Origin: Leeuwenhoekiella palythoae
GTDB lineage: Bacteria; Bacteroidota; Bacteroidia; Flavobacteriales; Flavobacteriaceae
Length of the DNA: 64,000 bases
Reading direction: 5' to 3'
Assembly: GCF_900130045.1 (NCBI RefSeq)
Contig: NZ_FQXT01000002.1
Location: 496,001 to 560,000, forward strand
The notes below the pieces were generated by a model. That model had not been told where the DNA came from and did no database searches. It was given only the letters and a program-made list of their open reading frames with translations. Position numbers and translations under genes: made by a program. Below are positions 41,694-49,771 of this stretch, one piece after another. The stretch's first letter is position 1. Every line of letters begins with the position of its first letter.

Positions 41694-42080
41694 TTATTTT
41701 AGTAATTTGATAAAATTATAAGTGATTGCAATCCAGGCTGAAATAAGCAAAGCACCACCTATTGGAGTGATCCAGGCGATCGCCGAAATATCAATACCTG
41801 TGATAGGTTTTGTGGTGAGTAAGTAAATAGAGCCGCTAAATAAAATCACGCCGATTAAAATCAGATAAAAACTGATTTTCTGTGCTTTTTGCGATAAAGG
41901 CAATGCAGTTCCTACTAGCAGAAGTAAAAAAGCGTGATACATTTGGTAACGCACTCCGGTTTCAAACGAATCAATAGCTTCAGGGGTTAAACTTTCTTTG
42001 AGTCCATGCGCGCCAAATGCGCCCAAGATTACAGCAGTTAGTCCTAAAAGTGCACCGGTGATCAGAAGAGTTCTTTGCAT
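41694..42080 (-). CDS. DUF423 family membrane protein
   Basis: A 128-residue inner-membrane protein with four helices, matching DUF423 (YgdD-like): 'LLGLTAVILGAFGAHGLKESLTPEAIDSFETGVRYQMYHAFLLLLVGTAL' is the family signature (G-A-F-G-A-H-G-L-K). Further helices are at about 66-85 and 100-120. Function is unknown. ATG 42080. It lies 70 bases upstream (in transcription order) of pckA on the same strand and is divergent from the saccharopine-dehydrogenase-like gene. Confidence 0.92.
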   Translation of the reverse strand: MQRTLLITGALLGLTAVILGAFGAHGLKESLTPEAIDSFETGVRYQMYHAFLLLLVGTALPLSQKAQKISFYLILIGVILFSGSIYLLTTKPITGIDISAIAWITPIGGALLISAWIAITYNFIKLLK

Positions 42081-42143
42081 AGCTTCAGTTTAAAATATGC
42101 GATCAAATGTTTAAATTATACTATGTAAAAATACGCTTTTATT

Positions 42144-43508
42144 ATGCGAAACATCTTGATTATTGGTGCAGGAAAATCTACTGCGCAACTCATAAAATAT
42201 TTGGCAGACAAGGCTTCCGAAGAACAATTACAACTCACGGTTGCAGATCGTGATCCGGCTCAGGCAAAACGATTGGTGGGAAATCTTGCCTGTGCTAATG
42301 CGATTACACTAGATATCGCGAATGCTGAAGAACGCCAGCAGCAAATCAGCAAAGCCGATATCGTTATAAGTATGCTTCCGGCACGTTTGCATATTGACGT
42401 GGCGCGCGATTGCCTGGCTCTTAATAAAAATCTGGTCACGGCTTCCTACATAAGTGATGCGATGCTAGAGCTTGATAACGAGGTAAAAATGAAAGGGCTT
42501 ATCTTTATGAATGAAGTAGGTCTTGATCCGGGGATTGATCATATGAGCGCAATGCGGGTGATTGATCGGGTTCGTGATGCAGGCGGCAAAATGTTGTTAT
42601 TTGAGTCTTTTTGTGGTGGTTTAGTCGCTCCCGAAAGTGATACGAATCTTTGGAATTATAAATTCACTTGGAATCCCAGAAACGTGGTGCTTGCCGGTCA
42701 AGGTGGCGCTGCAGAATTTATTCAAGAAGGTACTTATAAGTATATTCCGTATCAGCGGTTATTCAGAAGAACCGAATTTCTTGATGTGGAAGGCTACGGA
42801 AGATTTGAAGCCTATGCTAACCGAAACTCACTAAAATACCGAAGCATTTATGGTTTGGAGGATATTTTGACCCTGTATCGCGGTACGATACGTCGTGTAG
42901 GATTTTCTCGCGCCTGGAATCTTTTTGTGCAATTAGGAATGACTGATGATAGCTATACCTTACAAGACACCGAAGCGATGAGCTATCGCGAGTTCACCAA
43001 CCTCTTTTTGCCGTATTCACCTACAGATTCTGTGCAGCTCAAGTTGCGTCATATGCTTAAAATTGATCAGGATGATTTGCTTTGGGATAAATTGTTAGAG
43101 CTTAACTTGTTTGATGATAATAGAAGGATAGGGTTAAAAGAAGCGACGCCCGCGCAATGCTTGCAGCGAATTCTGGAAGATCAATGGACGCTAGCGGAAA
43201 CCGATAAAGATATGATCGTGATGTATCATAAGTTTGGTTACGAGATCAATGGCGAAAAGAAACAAATTGATGCGACAATGGTGAGTGTTGGCACTAATCA
43301 AACCTATACCGCAATGGCCAAAACCGTTGGATTGCCGGTAGGTATTGCAGCACTCAAAATACTGAACAAAGAGATCACGACTCCCGGTGTTCAGTTGCCG
43401 ATATGGCGTGAAGTTTACAATCCAATTTTAGATGAGTTGGAAGAGAATGGTATTGTTTTTAAGGAATATGAAGTGCCTTATTTAGGGTACAATCCGCACC
43501 ATCAATAA
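42144..43508 (+). CDS. Saccharopine dehydrogenase family protein
   Basis: A 454-residue NAD(P)-dependent enzyme of the saccharopine dehydrogenase (Lys9-like) superfamily. The N-terminal Rossmann motif is 'ILIIGAGKSTAQLIKYL' (G-x-G-x-x-x-x); 'SMLPARLHIDVARDCLALNKNLVTASYISDAM' and 'GLIFMNEVGLDPGIDHMSAM' are conserved. A C-terminal alpha/beta part ends in 'PYLGYNPHHQ'. In lysine catabolism such enzymes make or split saccharopine; its role here is inferred and may be another amino-acid dehydrogenase. A downstream Lrp regulator gene, 90 bases on, fits amino-acid metabolism. Confidence 0.9.
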   Translation: MRNILIIGAGKSTAQLIKYLADKASEEQLQLTVADRDPAQAKRLVGNLACANAITLDIANAEERQQQISKADIVISMLPARLHIDVARDCLALNKNLVTASYISDAMLELDNEVKMKGLIFMNEVGLDPGIDHMSAMRVIDRVRDAGGKMLLFESFCGGLVAPESDTNLWNYKFTWNPRNVVLAGQGGAAEFIQEGTYKYIPYQRLFRRTEFLDVEGYGRFEAYANRNSLKYRSIYGLEDILTLYRGTIRRVGFSRAWNLFVQLGMTDDSYTLQDTEAMSYREFTNLFLPYSPTDSVQLKLRHMLKIDQDDLLWDKLLELNLFDDNRRIGLKEATPAQCLQRILEDQWTLAETDKDMIVMYHKFGYEINGEKKQIDATMVSVGTNQTYTAMAKTVGLPVGIAALKILNKEITTPGVQLPIWREVYNPILDELEENGIVFKEYEVPYLGYNPHHQ

Positions 43509-43598
43509 ATCAGACTGATTAAAAATTTAAAGTTTTTTACAGGCTTGTGCTTATAGTAATGGAGTTAATTGCTATTTTTAGTTGAAATACTATAGGTT

Positions 43599-44069
43599 AT
43601 GAAAATTGTAAACGAACAAATAGCAATAGACGGGATTGATAAAATTATTCTTCGTCAATTGATGGATGATGCACGTAAACCCATTTTAGAGATTGCACGT
43701 CAAGTCGGGATTTCTGGAGCTGCGATACATCAACGTCTCAGAAAATTAGAAAAATCGGGTTTGATCACCGGCTCTAAGTTTACCATAGACCCAAAGATTT
43801 TAGGCTATAACACGATGGCATTTATCGGGATTTACTTAGATCGGGCGATGAGCAACCCTAAAGCCGTAAAACAGCTTGAAGAAATCCCGGAAGTTTTGGA
43901 GTGTCATTACACGACCGGAAACTGGTCAATTTTTATCAAGATCCTGTGTAAGAATAACGAACACTTAATGCACCTGCTCAATAAAAAAGTACAGGCGATT
44001 GATGGCGTTTCAAGAACCGAAACGTTTATCTCGTTAAATCAGCAGATAGAACGTCAGATTCAGATCTAA
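43599..44069 (+). CDS. Lrp/AsnC family transcriptional regulator
   Basis: A 156-residue regulator with an N-terminal winged HTH ('IDGIDKIILRQLMDDARKPILEIARQVGISGAAIHQRLRKLEKSGLITG') and a C-terminal AsnC ligand-binding RAM domain ('FIGIYLDRAMSNPKAVKQLEEIPEVLECHYTTGNWSIFIKILCKNNEHLMHLLN...GVSRTETFISLNQ'). Such proteins sense amino acids as octamers. It follows the saccharopine-dehydrogenase-like gene and may control it (inference). ATG 43599. No operator is obvious. Confidence 0.93.
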   Translation: MKIVNEQIAIDGIDKIILRQLMDDARKPILEIARQVGISGAAIHQRLRKLEKSGLITGSKFTIDPKILGYNTMAFIGIYLDRAMSNPKAVKQLEEIPEVLECHYTTGNWSIFIKILCKNNEHLMHLLNKKVQAIDGVSRTETFISLNQQIERQIQI

Positions 44070-44095
44070 GAGATTCAGAAAGAAGCCTTAAAGCT

Positions 44096-44120
44096 CTTGA
44101 ACCCCTTTGGCGGAACCAAT
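44096..44120 (+). repeat. Dispersed short repeat, copy 3
   Basis: CTTGAACCCCTTTGGCGGAACCAAT shares ACCCCTTTGGCGG...CCAA with the repeats at 23343 and 28813. In this copy the hairpin arm has one change (GGAACC instead of GGAGCC). Confidence 0.5.
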
Positions 44121-44122
44121 AA

Positions 44123-44160
44123 AAAACCCGGCACTCTTTCTTATCAAGTAACCGGGTTTT
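44123..44160. terminator. Hairpin between lrp and luxE-like gene
   Basis: AAAACCCGG (44123-44131) pairs with CCGGGTTTT (44152-44160). It lies between the convergent lrp and luxE-like genes and may be terminator for both. A G-poor linker and ATGAAC follow to about 44200, as at 21887-21961. Confidence 0.7.
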
Positions 44161-44241
44161 CCAACTTAACTAACCAACCAATTATGAACATTTATTGAGT
44201 CGGTTATAGAGGAGATACCTTACATCTTTTTTTCAAAAAAA

Positions 44242-45219
44242 TCACAAAACCATCAAGTTACAACCGCGAATGTCAGAAGTGTCAAAACGACCTAAAATCT
44301 CAAAGCGGTTTTCATCGAGTTTTTTACCTAAATCTTGAGTCGCGATAAAAGGACACGAATAGTGATTGGCGAGATCGATCACGTTGATTCCGCCGGTTTT
44401 TCCGGGAGCTACATAATTTAACGCATCTTCGGTATCGCGCATAAAAACCTGCATCCAAGGCGGATTTGTAAAAATCCCGTTTCCGTTAGAGTAGCCTTGC
44501 GAAAGCAATTCGGTCATCCCATATTCGCTATGAATTTCAGTTACACCAAAGCCTTCTTTTAGAATTGCGTGTAATTCCTCTCTAATGAGTTCTTTTCTTC
44601 GGCCTTTCATACCGCCGGTTTCCATCACAATGGTATTTTTCAGCGTAAATTCAAATTGCTCAACAAGATCAAGCAACGCAAAAGAAACCCCAATTAAAAG
44701 CACTTTTTCGCCTGCGGCATCAAGACGTTTTAATTTTTCGCTCAAAGCATTATAATCATTCAGATAAAAGCCGCTATCCGGTTTTTTGCTGTCTTTGATC
44801 AAACAGTCAACCATATAAATAAGAGACGAACCATCGCGCTCCAAGTAAGACGGGAGCAACGCAAGCACCGTATAATCTTCAATAGCGCCATAATGAAGTT
44901 TAAAGCTTTCGCGAAAGCTTTTCTCATAGACTTTTAGATCGGTGACATAATGTTTGCTGGTGATGCTTCCGGTGGTTCCGCTACTGGTGAAAATCGTTTG
45001 AACAGATTCATCTGAAGCTATGATTTTAAATTCTTTAAAAAACTGAATGGGTAAAAACGGAATTTGATCAAGCTCAGTAATGTCAGCAGGATCAACTTTT
45101 AAATGATCACAAAATTGACGGTAAATGGTGTTATGCTCCCACTGATAGTTAAACGATGCTAAGGCAAGTTCTTTAAACTGATCTTGGGTTTGAATTTGGA
45201 ATATAGAATCTGGAAGCAT
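44242..45219 (-). CDS. LuxE-like acyl-protein synthetase
   Basis: A 325-residue member of the adenylate-forming family related to LuxE and PaaK. It contains 'IPFLPIQFFKEFKI', the adenylation loop 'TIFTSSGTTGSITSKHYV' (S-S-G-T-T-G), 'GISFAL' type 'LIGVSFALLDLVEQF', 'METGGMKGRRKELIREEL' and 'EIHSEYGMTELLSQGYSNG', matching acyl-AMP forming enzymes without a C-terminal swivel domain. LuxE activates fatty acids and transfers them to a partner reductase; no luxC/D or reductase gene is nearby. Substrate unknown. It is divergent from a PhoB-like regulator gene and convergent with lrp. Confidence 0.9.
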   Translation of the reverse strand: MLPDSIFQIQTQDQFKELALASFNYQWEHNTIYRQFCDHLKVDPADITELDQIPFLPIQFFKEFKIIASDESVQTIFTSSGTTGSITSKHYVTDLKVYEKSFRESFKLHYGAIEDYTVLALLPSYLERDGSSLIYMVDCLIKDSKKPDSGFYLNDYNALSEKLKRLDAAGEKVLLIGVSFALLDLVEQFEFTLKNTIVMETGGMKGRRKELIREELHAILKEGFGVTEIHSEYGMTELLSQGYSNGNGIFTNPPWMQVFMRDTEDALNYVAPGKTGGINVIDLANHYSCPFIATQDLGKKLDENRFEILGRFDTSDIRGCNLMVL

Positions 45220-45265
45220 ACATAAATTTAGAGGATGTAAAGTTATTTAAAATCAAAAAGCAGGC

Positions 45266-45310
45266 TAACATTTATTATTTTTAAAGCAAGCTAAGTTTAT
45301 CTAAATGTTA
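45266..45310. promoter_or_regulatory. Inverted repeat in divergent luxE/phoB-like promoter region
   Basis: TAACATTTA (45266-45274) and TAAATGTTA (45302-45310) are perfect inverted 9-mers separated by 27 bases in the 160-base divergent gap. They may be operator half-sites for a regulator of either gene. A TATCTTTA further on near 45350 resembles a -7 element for the response regulator gene. Confidence 0.45.
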
Positions 45311-45380
45311 CCAATGCAGTTAGCATGACCGTGCCAAATATTAAAATGTATCTTTACGATTCGATTAAATTTTTAGTCTT

Positions 45381-46064
45381 ATGAAGAAAAAAGAGATTAA
45401 GATTTTGCTTGTTGACGACGAGCCGGATATTCTTGAGATTGTAGGGTATAACCTGAGTAATGAAGGTTATCAAGTCATTACCGCTTCAAACGGAAAAGAA
45501 GGGGTAAAAGCAGCTAAAAAGAATAGTCCGCATCTTATTATTCTTGATGTGATGATGCCTGAGATGGATGGTATCGAAGCCTGTGAACAAATACGTAAAC
45601 TACCGGGTCACGAAGAAACAATCATAACGTTCTTAACGGCGCGCGGAGAGGATTATTCTCAAGTTGCCGGTTATGACGCCGGTGCTGACGATTATATTAC
45701 TAAGCCTATCAAGCCCAAAGTTTTAGTAAGTAAAGTAAAGGCACTATTGCGTCGTCTTAAAGAGGAAGAAGAAGGTGATAGTTCGGTTAAAATAGGTGAT
45801 CTGGTAATCAATCGCGAAGAATACAAGATCATTAAAGACAAAAAAGAGATGGTACTGCCACGTAAGGAGTTTGAACTACTTTCTTTGCTTGCTTCTAAAC
45901 CCGGGAAAGTATTTAAACGAGAAGATATTCTTGACAAAGTTTGGGGGAATGAAGTGGTTGTAGGTGGTAGAACCATTGATGTGCACATTAGAAAACTACG
46001 TGAAAAAATAGGCGATAAAAAATTTAAAACCATTAAAGGCGTAGGGTACAAATTTGTGGTTTAA
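45381..46064 (+). CDS. OmpR/PhoB-type response regulator
   Basis: A 227-residue regulator with an N-terminal receiver domain (acid pocket 'VDDEP', phosphoacceptor D56 in 'LIILDVMMPEMDG', Thr/Lys in 'FLTARG...YITKPIKP') and a C-terminal winged helix ('MVLPRKEFELLSLLASKPGKVFKREDILDKVWGNEVVVGGRTIDVHIRKLREKIGDKKFKTIKGVGYKFVV'). It pairs with the next gene, a histidine kinase that starts at the base after its stop. PhoB-like by homology; whether the signal is phosphate is not known. ATG 45381. Confidence 0.95.
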   Translation: MKKKEIKILLVDDEPDILEIVGYNLSNEGYQVITASNGKEGVKAAKKNSPHLIILDVMMPEMDGIEACEQIRKLPGHEETIITFLTARGEDYSQVAGYDAGADDYITKPIKPKVLVSKVKALLRRLKEEEEGDSSVKIGDLVINREEYKIIKDKKEMVLPRKEFELLSLLASKPGKVFKREDILDKVWGNEVVVGGRTIDVHIRKLREKIGDKKFKTIKGVGYKFVV

Positions 46065-47150
46065 ATGGCAGTAAATTTTAAAAAATCATACCGTTTTGCA
46101 GTGTTTTCATCACTGATGATCACGGTAGCCTTAACGCTCTTTGTGAGCGTTTTTTTCTATATGACCGCCAGCATAGATTGGGTATTTACCATTCTATTTG
46201 CGTTGGTGTGTTTTGCGTTGTCTTTTTTGTTGATCCAAGTGCGGGTAGAAAGATTTATCTACAACAGGGTCAAGCAAATTTATGATGACGTTACGCTTCT
46301 GGATGTAACCTCTTTGCGTCGTGGTCAGATCACGACAGATATGTCTAGCCTTACCAAAGAGGTAGAGCGTTTTGCTGCAAGCAAGAAGTTAGAGATTGAA
46401 TCCCTTAAAATCAGAGAAGAATACCGAAAGGAATTTATGGGGAATGTGGCGCACGAACTCAAAACACCTTTGTTTACTGCGCAAGGTTATATTTTGACGC
46501 TTCTTGATGGCGCGATGAAAGACAAATCGGTACGCAAAAAGTACTTAAAGCGTGCAGGAGCATCTATTGAGCGTCTGGTTTATCTCGTTAACGACCTGGA
46601 TATGATCGCTAAGCTTGAAGTTGGAGATCTTAATATCCGGTATGAATATTTTGATATGGTCGAGTTGGTCAACGATACTTTTGAATTGCTAGAGATGGAA
46701 GCTGCAAAGAAAAACATTACGCTCACCACAGATATGGATTATGATTATCCTATAATGGTTAATGCCGATCGGGAGCGTATTCAGCAGTTGTTGACCAATC
46801 TTATCGTAAATTCAGTAAAGTATGGAAAACAAGACGGAACCACAGAGATTTCGATAGAAAACCTAATTCAGAATAAAGTTATTGTGCGTGTGACTGATAA
46901 TGGTGAAGGGATTTCTTCAGAGCATATTCCACGACTGTTTGAACGTTTTTATCGCGTGGATAAAAGTGGTTCGAGGCGAGAAGGTGGTTCAGGACTTGGG
47001 CTCTCTATCGTCAAGCACATTATTGAAGCCCATGACGAAAAGATTTATGTTGAAAGCGACTTTGGAGTGGGATCTGAGTTTTCGTTCACCCTTGAAAAGG
47101 CCGAAGAGCTCCCTGAAGCTCCCCTGGTTAAATCTGACTTGGTCAAATGA
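46065..47150 (+). CDS. PhoR-like sensor histidine kinase
   Basis: A 361-residue kinase with two N-terminal membrane helices (about 11-32 and 38-59) and almost no periplasmic loop, so it may sense within the membrane or cytosol. The H box 'FMGNVAHELKTPLFTAQGY' has H130; 'NLIVNSVKYG' (N), 'VTDNGEGIS' (G1) and 'GGSGLGLSIVKHII' (G2) are intact. No PAS domain is seen. The last 162 bases, encoding the G2 region and tail, overlap in antisense the C-terminus of a glycosyltransferase gene. ATG 46065 directly follows the regulator stop. Confidence 0.93.
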   Translation: MAVNFKKSYRFAVFSSLMITVALTLFVSVFFYMTASIDWVFTILFALVCFALSFLLIQVRVERFIYNRVKQIYDDVTLLDVTSLRRGQITTDMSSLTKEVERFAASKKLEIESLKIREEYRKEFMGNVAHELKTPLFTAQGYILTLLDGAMKDKSVRKKYLKRAGASIERLVYLVNDLDMIAKLEVGDLNIRYEYFDMVELVNDTFELLEMEAAKKNITLTTDMDYDYPIMVNADRERIQQLLTNLIVNSVKYGKQDGTTEISIENLIQNKVIVRVTDNGEGISSEHIPRLFERFYRVDKSGSRREGGSGLGLSIVKHIIEAHDEKIYVESDFGVGSEFSFTLEKAEELPEAPLVKSDLVK

Positions 47151-48158
47151 TGAGGTAAAACCACTATACACCTTAGCCTTACTCAAATCTTTTAAACTGA
47201 ATTTTTCCTGATCCTTATACGGGATGATGCCTAAATTGTGCAGTCGTTTAGCAAGATATTCTTGTTCGGTTTGGCCGGGAGTCGGAATAAAAAAAGCTTT
47301 CTTTTTCAGCTTATATAAATCCATCACAGTTGTGTATCCTGAACGACAAATGATAAGATCACTTGCGCATAAGGCTTTTTGTAAATCTTCAGTTTCCATA
47401 AAGTTTACAATTTTAACCTGCTCTTTACGCGTGACTGTTTGCTCTTCTTCAACTACACCACGCACAAAAAGTACCTGACCTTTGTAATGCTTCAGTTCGT
47501 GCATTAAAAGCTCTTCTAGTTCTGTGCGCTGGGGCTCAGGACCACTAAGCAACACCATAATGTCATAGCTAGAAGTCGTTTCTACCGGCTCAAGACGGGA
47601 TAAAGCGCCAATGTATTTTACCGGGATCTCAAACTTTTTAGGATGCCCAAGTTTTCCGCTGAGGTTTGATTCTTCAGCAAAATCAGGCACCCAGCATTCA
47701 TCAAATTTCTTGATGTAATTGCGGTGCATGGCAGAGGTTAGTCGGGTAGTGCTTCCGCTTAAAACCTGAAGTTGATGTGTAATAAATACCGTAGGAATCT
47801 CAGAATGAAATAAGCCTAAACGATTGTCTGAAATCACACCGTCTATTTTCCTAGCCTTTACCAAACCTTTAAGTTGCTCACGTTCTTGCCTGATGGCTTT
47901 GAGCACTTTTGGACTGCGTAAAAGCATTTTCCATTTAAAGCGTTTTGCTTTTTTTGCGTATTCAATTTTATAAGAAGGCAACTCGATGCTTTCTAACTGC
48001 GGAAATTCTTTTTGCAAGAGCCTAAGCGCCATACCGTCGCTTGCTAAAATCACCTCAAAACCTTCGGCGATAAGCGCGTAAATGATGGGGATGCTTCGGG
48101 TAGCATGCCCAAGACCCCAATTCAGCGGAGCGACCAATATGGTTTTGTGTAATTTCAT
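46989..48158 (-). CDS. Glycosyltransferase with antisense-extended C-terminus
   Basis: A 389-residue protein resembling GT-B glycosyltransferases of the MurG/UDP-glycosyltransferase fold. It has 'VAPLNWGLGHATRSIPIIYALIAEGFEVILASDG' (N-domain), 'GVISDNRLGLFHSEIPTVFITHQ', 'IMVLLSGPEPQRTELEELL' and the C-terminal donor-site motif 'DLIICRSGYTTVMDLYKLKKKAFFIPTPGQTEQEYLAKRLHNLG'. The last ~53 residues ('SFDQVRFNQGSFRELFGLFKGERKLRSHSKVAFNIN...') overlap the kinase gene in antisense. The helix up to 'FGLFKG' looks like a normal GT-B end, the rest looks like an acquired tail. Substrate is unknown. ATG 48158. Confidence 0.88.
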   Translation of the reverse strand: MKLHKTILVAPLNWGLGHATRSIPIIYALIAEGFEVILASDGMALRLLQKEFPQLESIELPSYKIEYAKKAKRFKWKMLLRSPKVLKAIRQEREQLKGLVKARKIDGVISDNRLGLFHSEIPTVFITHQLQVLSGSTTRLTSAMHRNYIKKFDECWVPDFAEESNLSGKLGHPKKFEIPVKYIGALSRLEPVETTSSYDIMVLLSGPEPQRTELEELLMHELKHYKGQVLFVRGVVEEEQTVTRKEQVKIVNFMETEDLQKALCASDLIICRSGYTTVMDLYKLKKKAFFIPTPGQTEQEYLAKRLHNLGIIPYKDQEKFSLKDLSKAKVYSGFTSSFDQVRFNQGSFRELFGLFKGERKLRSHSKVAFNINLFVMGFNNVLDDREPKS

Positions 48159-48374
48159 TGATACAAAGTTGTAACATCACTGAAAACTAAATGTTTCAGC
48201 TAGTTTATCAAACTATTAAAATTACGGTTTAGTATAGTAAATTTGAATTTTTAAATAACTGTTATTCAATGTTTTAAATTAATCTCGAAATGTTACGTAG
48301 ATGTTAGCCCCGATAATCCCAAATAATACGCAGTGCATTTGTAAGAGTACACGTATATTTGAGCCGATTTTTTT

Positions 48375-48409
48375 AAAATGCCGGGCTGATGATTATTATA
48401 CGGCATTTT
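48375..48409. other. Hairpin in long intergenic region before trmB
   Basis: AAAATGCCG (48375-48383) and CGGCATTTT (48401-48409) form a 9-bp hairpin. It lies in a 299-base gap that also has TAnnTTTG-like sequences TAAATTTG (about 48238-48245) and TATATTTG (about 48353-48360) on the plus strand. No gene or RNA is clear; the gap likely holds promoter and leader of trmB. Confidence 0.45.
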
Positions 48410-48457
48410 AGTAGTCAGAATAGTAACATCCACGGTAGGAATAAGAAATCAGAGCTT

Positions 48458-49132
48458 TTGGGAAGTAAAAATAAATTAAAACGCTTTCGCGAAAATGAGA
48501 CTTTTGAAAATGTCATTCAGCCCAAAAGGGAAGAATTGACTGATCAAGAGTTTCCCTTAAAAGGAAATTGGAATCGTGACTTCTTTAAAAATGATAAGCC
48601 TATTGTTTTAGAATTAGGCTGTGGGAAAGGAGAATATACCGTTGGTTTAGCCCAGCGTTTTCCCGAAAAAAACTTTTTGGGTATTGATATTAAAGGAGCT
48701 CGTTTTTGGCGTGGAGCAAAAACAGCTTTGGAGGAAAATATCACCAATGCCGGTTTCCTGCGTACGCAGATTGAGCTGGTAGATAAAGCATTTGCCGACA
48801 ACGAAATTTCAGAGATTTGGATCACCTTTCCTGATCCTCAGATCAAGTACAAGCGCACCAAGCATCGTATGACCAACCCTGAGTTTTTAGCACGCTATAA
48901 AGCGATCTTAAAACCTGATGGGTTGATGCATTTAAAGACAGATAGTGAGTATATGCACGGTTATACCTTAGGGCTTTTAGAAGGGCTGGGGCACGAGATT
49001 TTATATGCGCACCATAACATTTATATCAATCACGAGGCGCCAAAGGAAGTGGTTGGTATTCAGACTTTTTATGAAAAACAGTATCTTGAAAAAGGGAAAC
49101 CTATTACCTACATTAAATTCAAGATAAACTAA
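48458..49132 (+). CDS. trmB: tRNA (guanine-N7)-methyltransferase
   Basis: A 224-residue SAM-dependent enzyme making m7G46 in tRNA. Motifs are 'PIVLELGCGKGEYTVGLAQRFPEKNFLGIDIKGARFW' (SAM binding), 'NAGFLRTQIELVDKAF', 'EIWITFPDPQIKYKRTKHRMTNPEFLARYKAILKPDGLMHLKTDSEYMHGYTL' and 'NIYINHEAPKEVVGIQTFYEKQYLEKGKPITYIKFK'. TTG 48458 (leading to GSKNKLKRF) gives the family N-terminus; an ATG at 48389 would add 23 unconserved residues and lie in a hairpin. Next gene follows after six bases. Confidence 0.93.
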   Translation: MGSKNKLKRFRENETFENVIQPKREELTDQEFPLKGNWNRDFFKNDKPIVLELGCGKGEYTVGLAQRFPEKNFLGIDIKGARFWRGAKTALEENITNAGFLRTQIELVDKAFADNEISEIWITFPDPQIKYKRTKHRMTNPEFLARYKAILKPDGLMHLKTDSEYMHGYTLGLLEGLGHEILYAHHNIYINHEAPKEVVGIQTFYEKQYLEKGKPITYIKFKIN

Positions 49133-49138
49133 GTATTT

Positions 49139-49771
49139 GTGGAAATAACCAAGCTCTTTTTCATTACTTATTTTGCGGCCTTCTTAGGGGTTTTGCCACC
49201 GGGTTTAGTAAACATGTCTGTTGCTAAAACCTGCGTGCATCGCGGGATGCGTAACGGAGTGCTTGTGGCTATAGGGGCGTCAATCGTGGTCTTGATTCAG
49301 GCTTTTGTGGCCATTTTATTAGCACGCTATATTTTTAGTCATCCGGTGGTGCGCAATACGTTGCTGCGTACCGGGATTGTGATTTTTGGCATTTTAGCAG
49401 TATACTTTTTTGTTGCAGCTAAAAAAAATCGCGTAAAAAAAGTAAAAATCCCTAAACACAGCGGGCGCCGAAGTTTTGCAAAAGGACTTTTTGTTGCGGT
49501 GATCAACGTGTTGCCTATTCCGTATTTCTGTGCGTTAAGCGCTGCATTTAATATCACAAGTGTGAGTAATAACGGCTGGTTAGAGATCGGTTTGTTTACA
49601 CTGGCTGCTGCCTCAGGGACGTTTACAGCTTTATATCTTTATGTGGTGGGCTTTAATCGCATTCAGCACGAGCCGCGCAACTTCGCCAAATATTCTAATT
49701 ATTTTATGGCTGCGCTGATGATCGTTCTGGTAATTCTCACGCTTATACGTATGCTGTATGCCAAAACCTGA
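49139..49771 (+). CDS. LysE family amino-acid exporter-like protein
   Basis: A 210-residue inner-membrane protein with six hydrophobic helices in the LysE/RhtB pattern, starting 'ITKLFFITYFAAFLGVLPPGLVNMSVAKTCVHRGMRNGVLVAIGASIVVLIQ' where 'PPGLVNM' matches the LysE N-terminal loop. Members export lysine, threonine or other metabolites. GTG start at 49139. It lies 6 bases after trmB and overlaps the next gene by 14 bases, so these three probably form an operon. The substrate is not predictable. Confidence 0.9.
   Translation: MEITKLFFITYFAAFLGVLPPGLVNMSVAKTCVHRGMRNGVLVAIGASIVVLIQAFVAILLARYIFSHPVVRNTLLRTGIVIFGILAVYFFVAAKKNRVKKVKIPKHSGRRSFAKGLFVAVINVLPIPYFCALSAAFNITSVSNNGWLEIGLFTLAAASGTFTALYLYVVGFNRIQHEPRNFAKYSNYFMAALMIVLVILTLIRMLYAKT

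Noticed and set aside
48389-48457. Long N-terminus of TrmB from ATG 48389
   Set aside because: The extra 23 residues are not family-like and lie in a hairpin; TTG 48458 gives the usual start.
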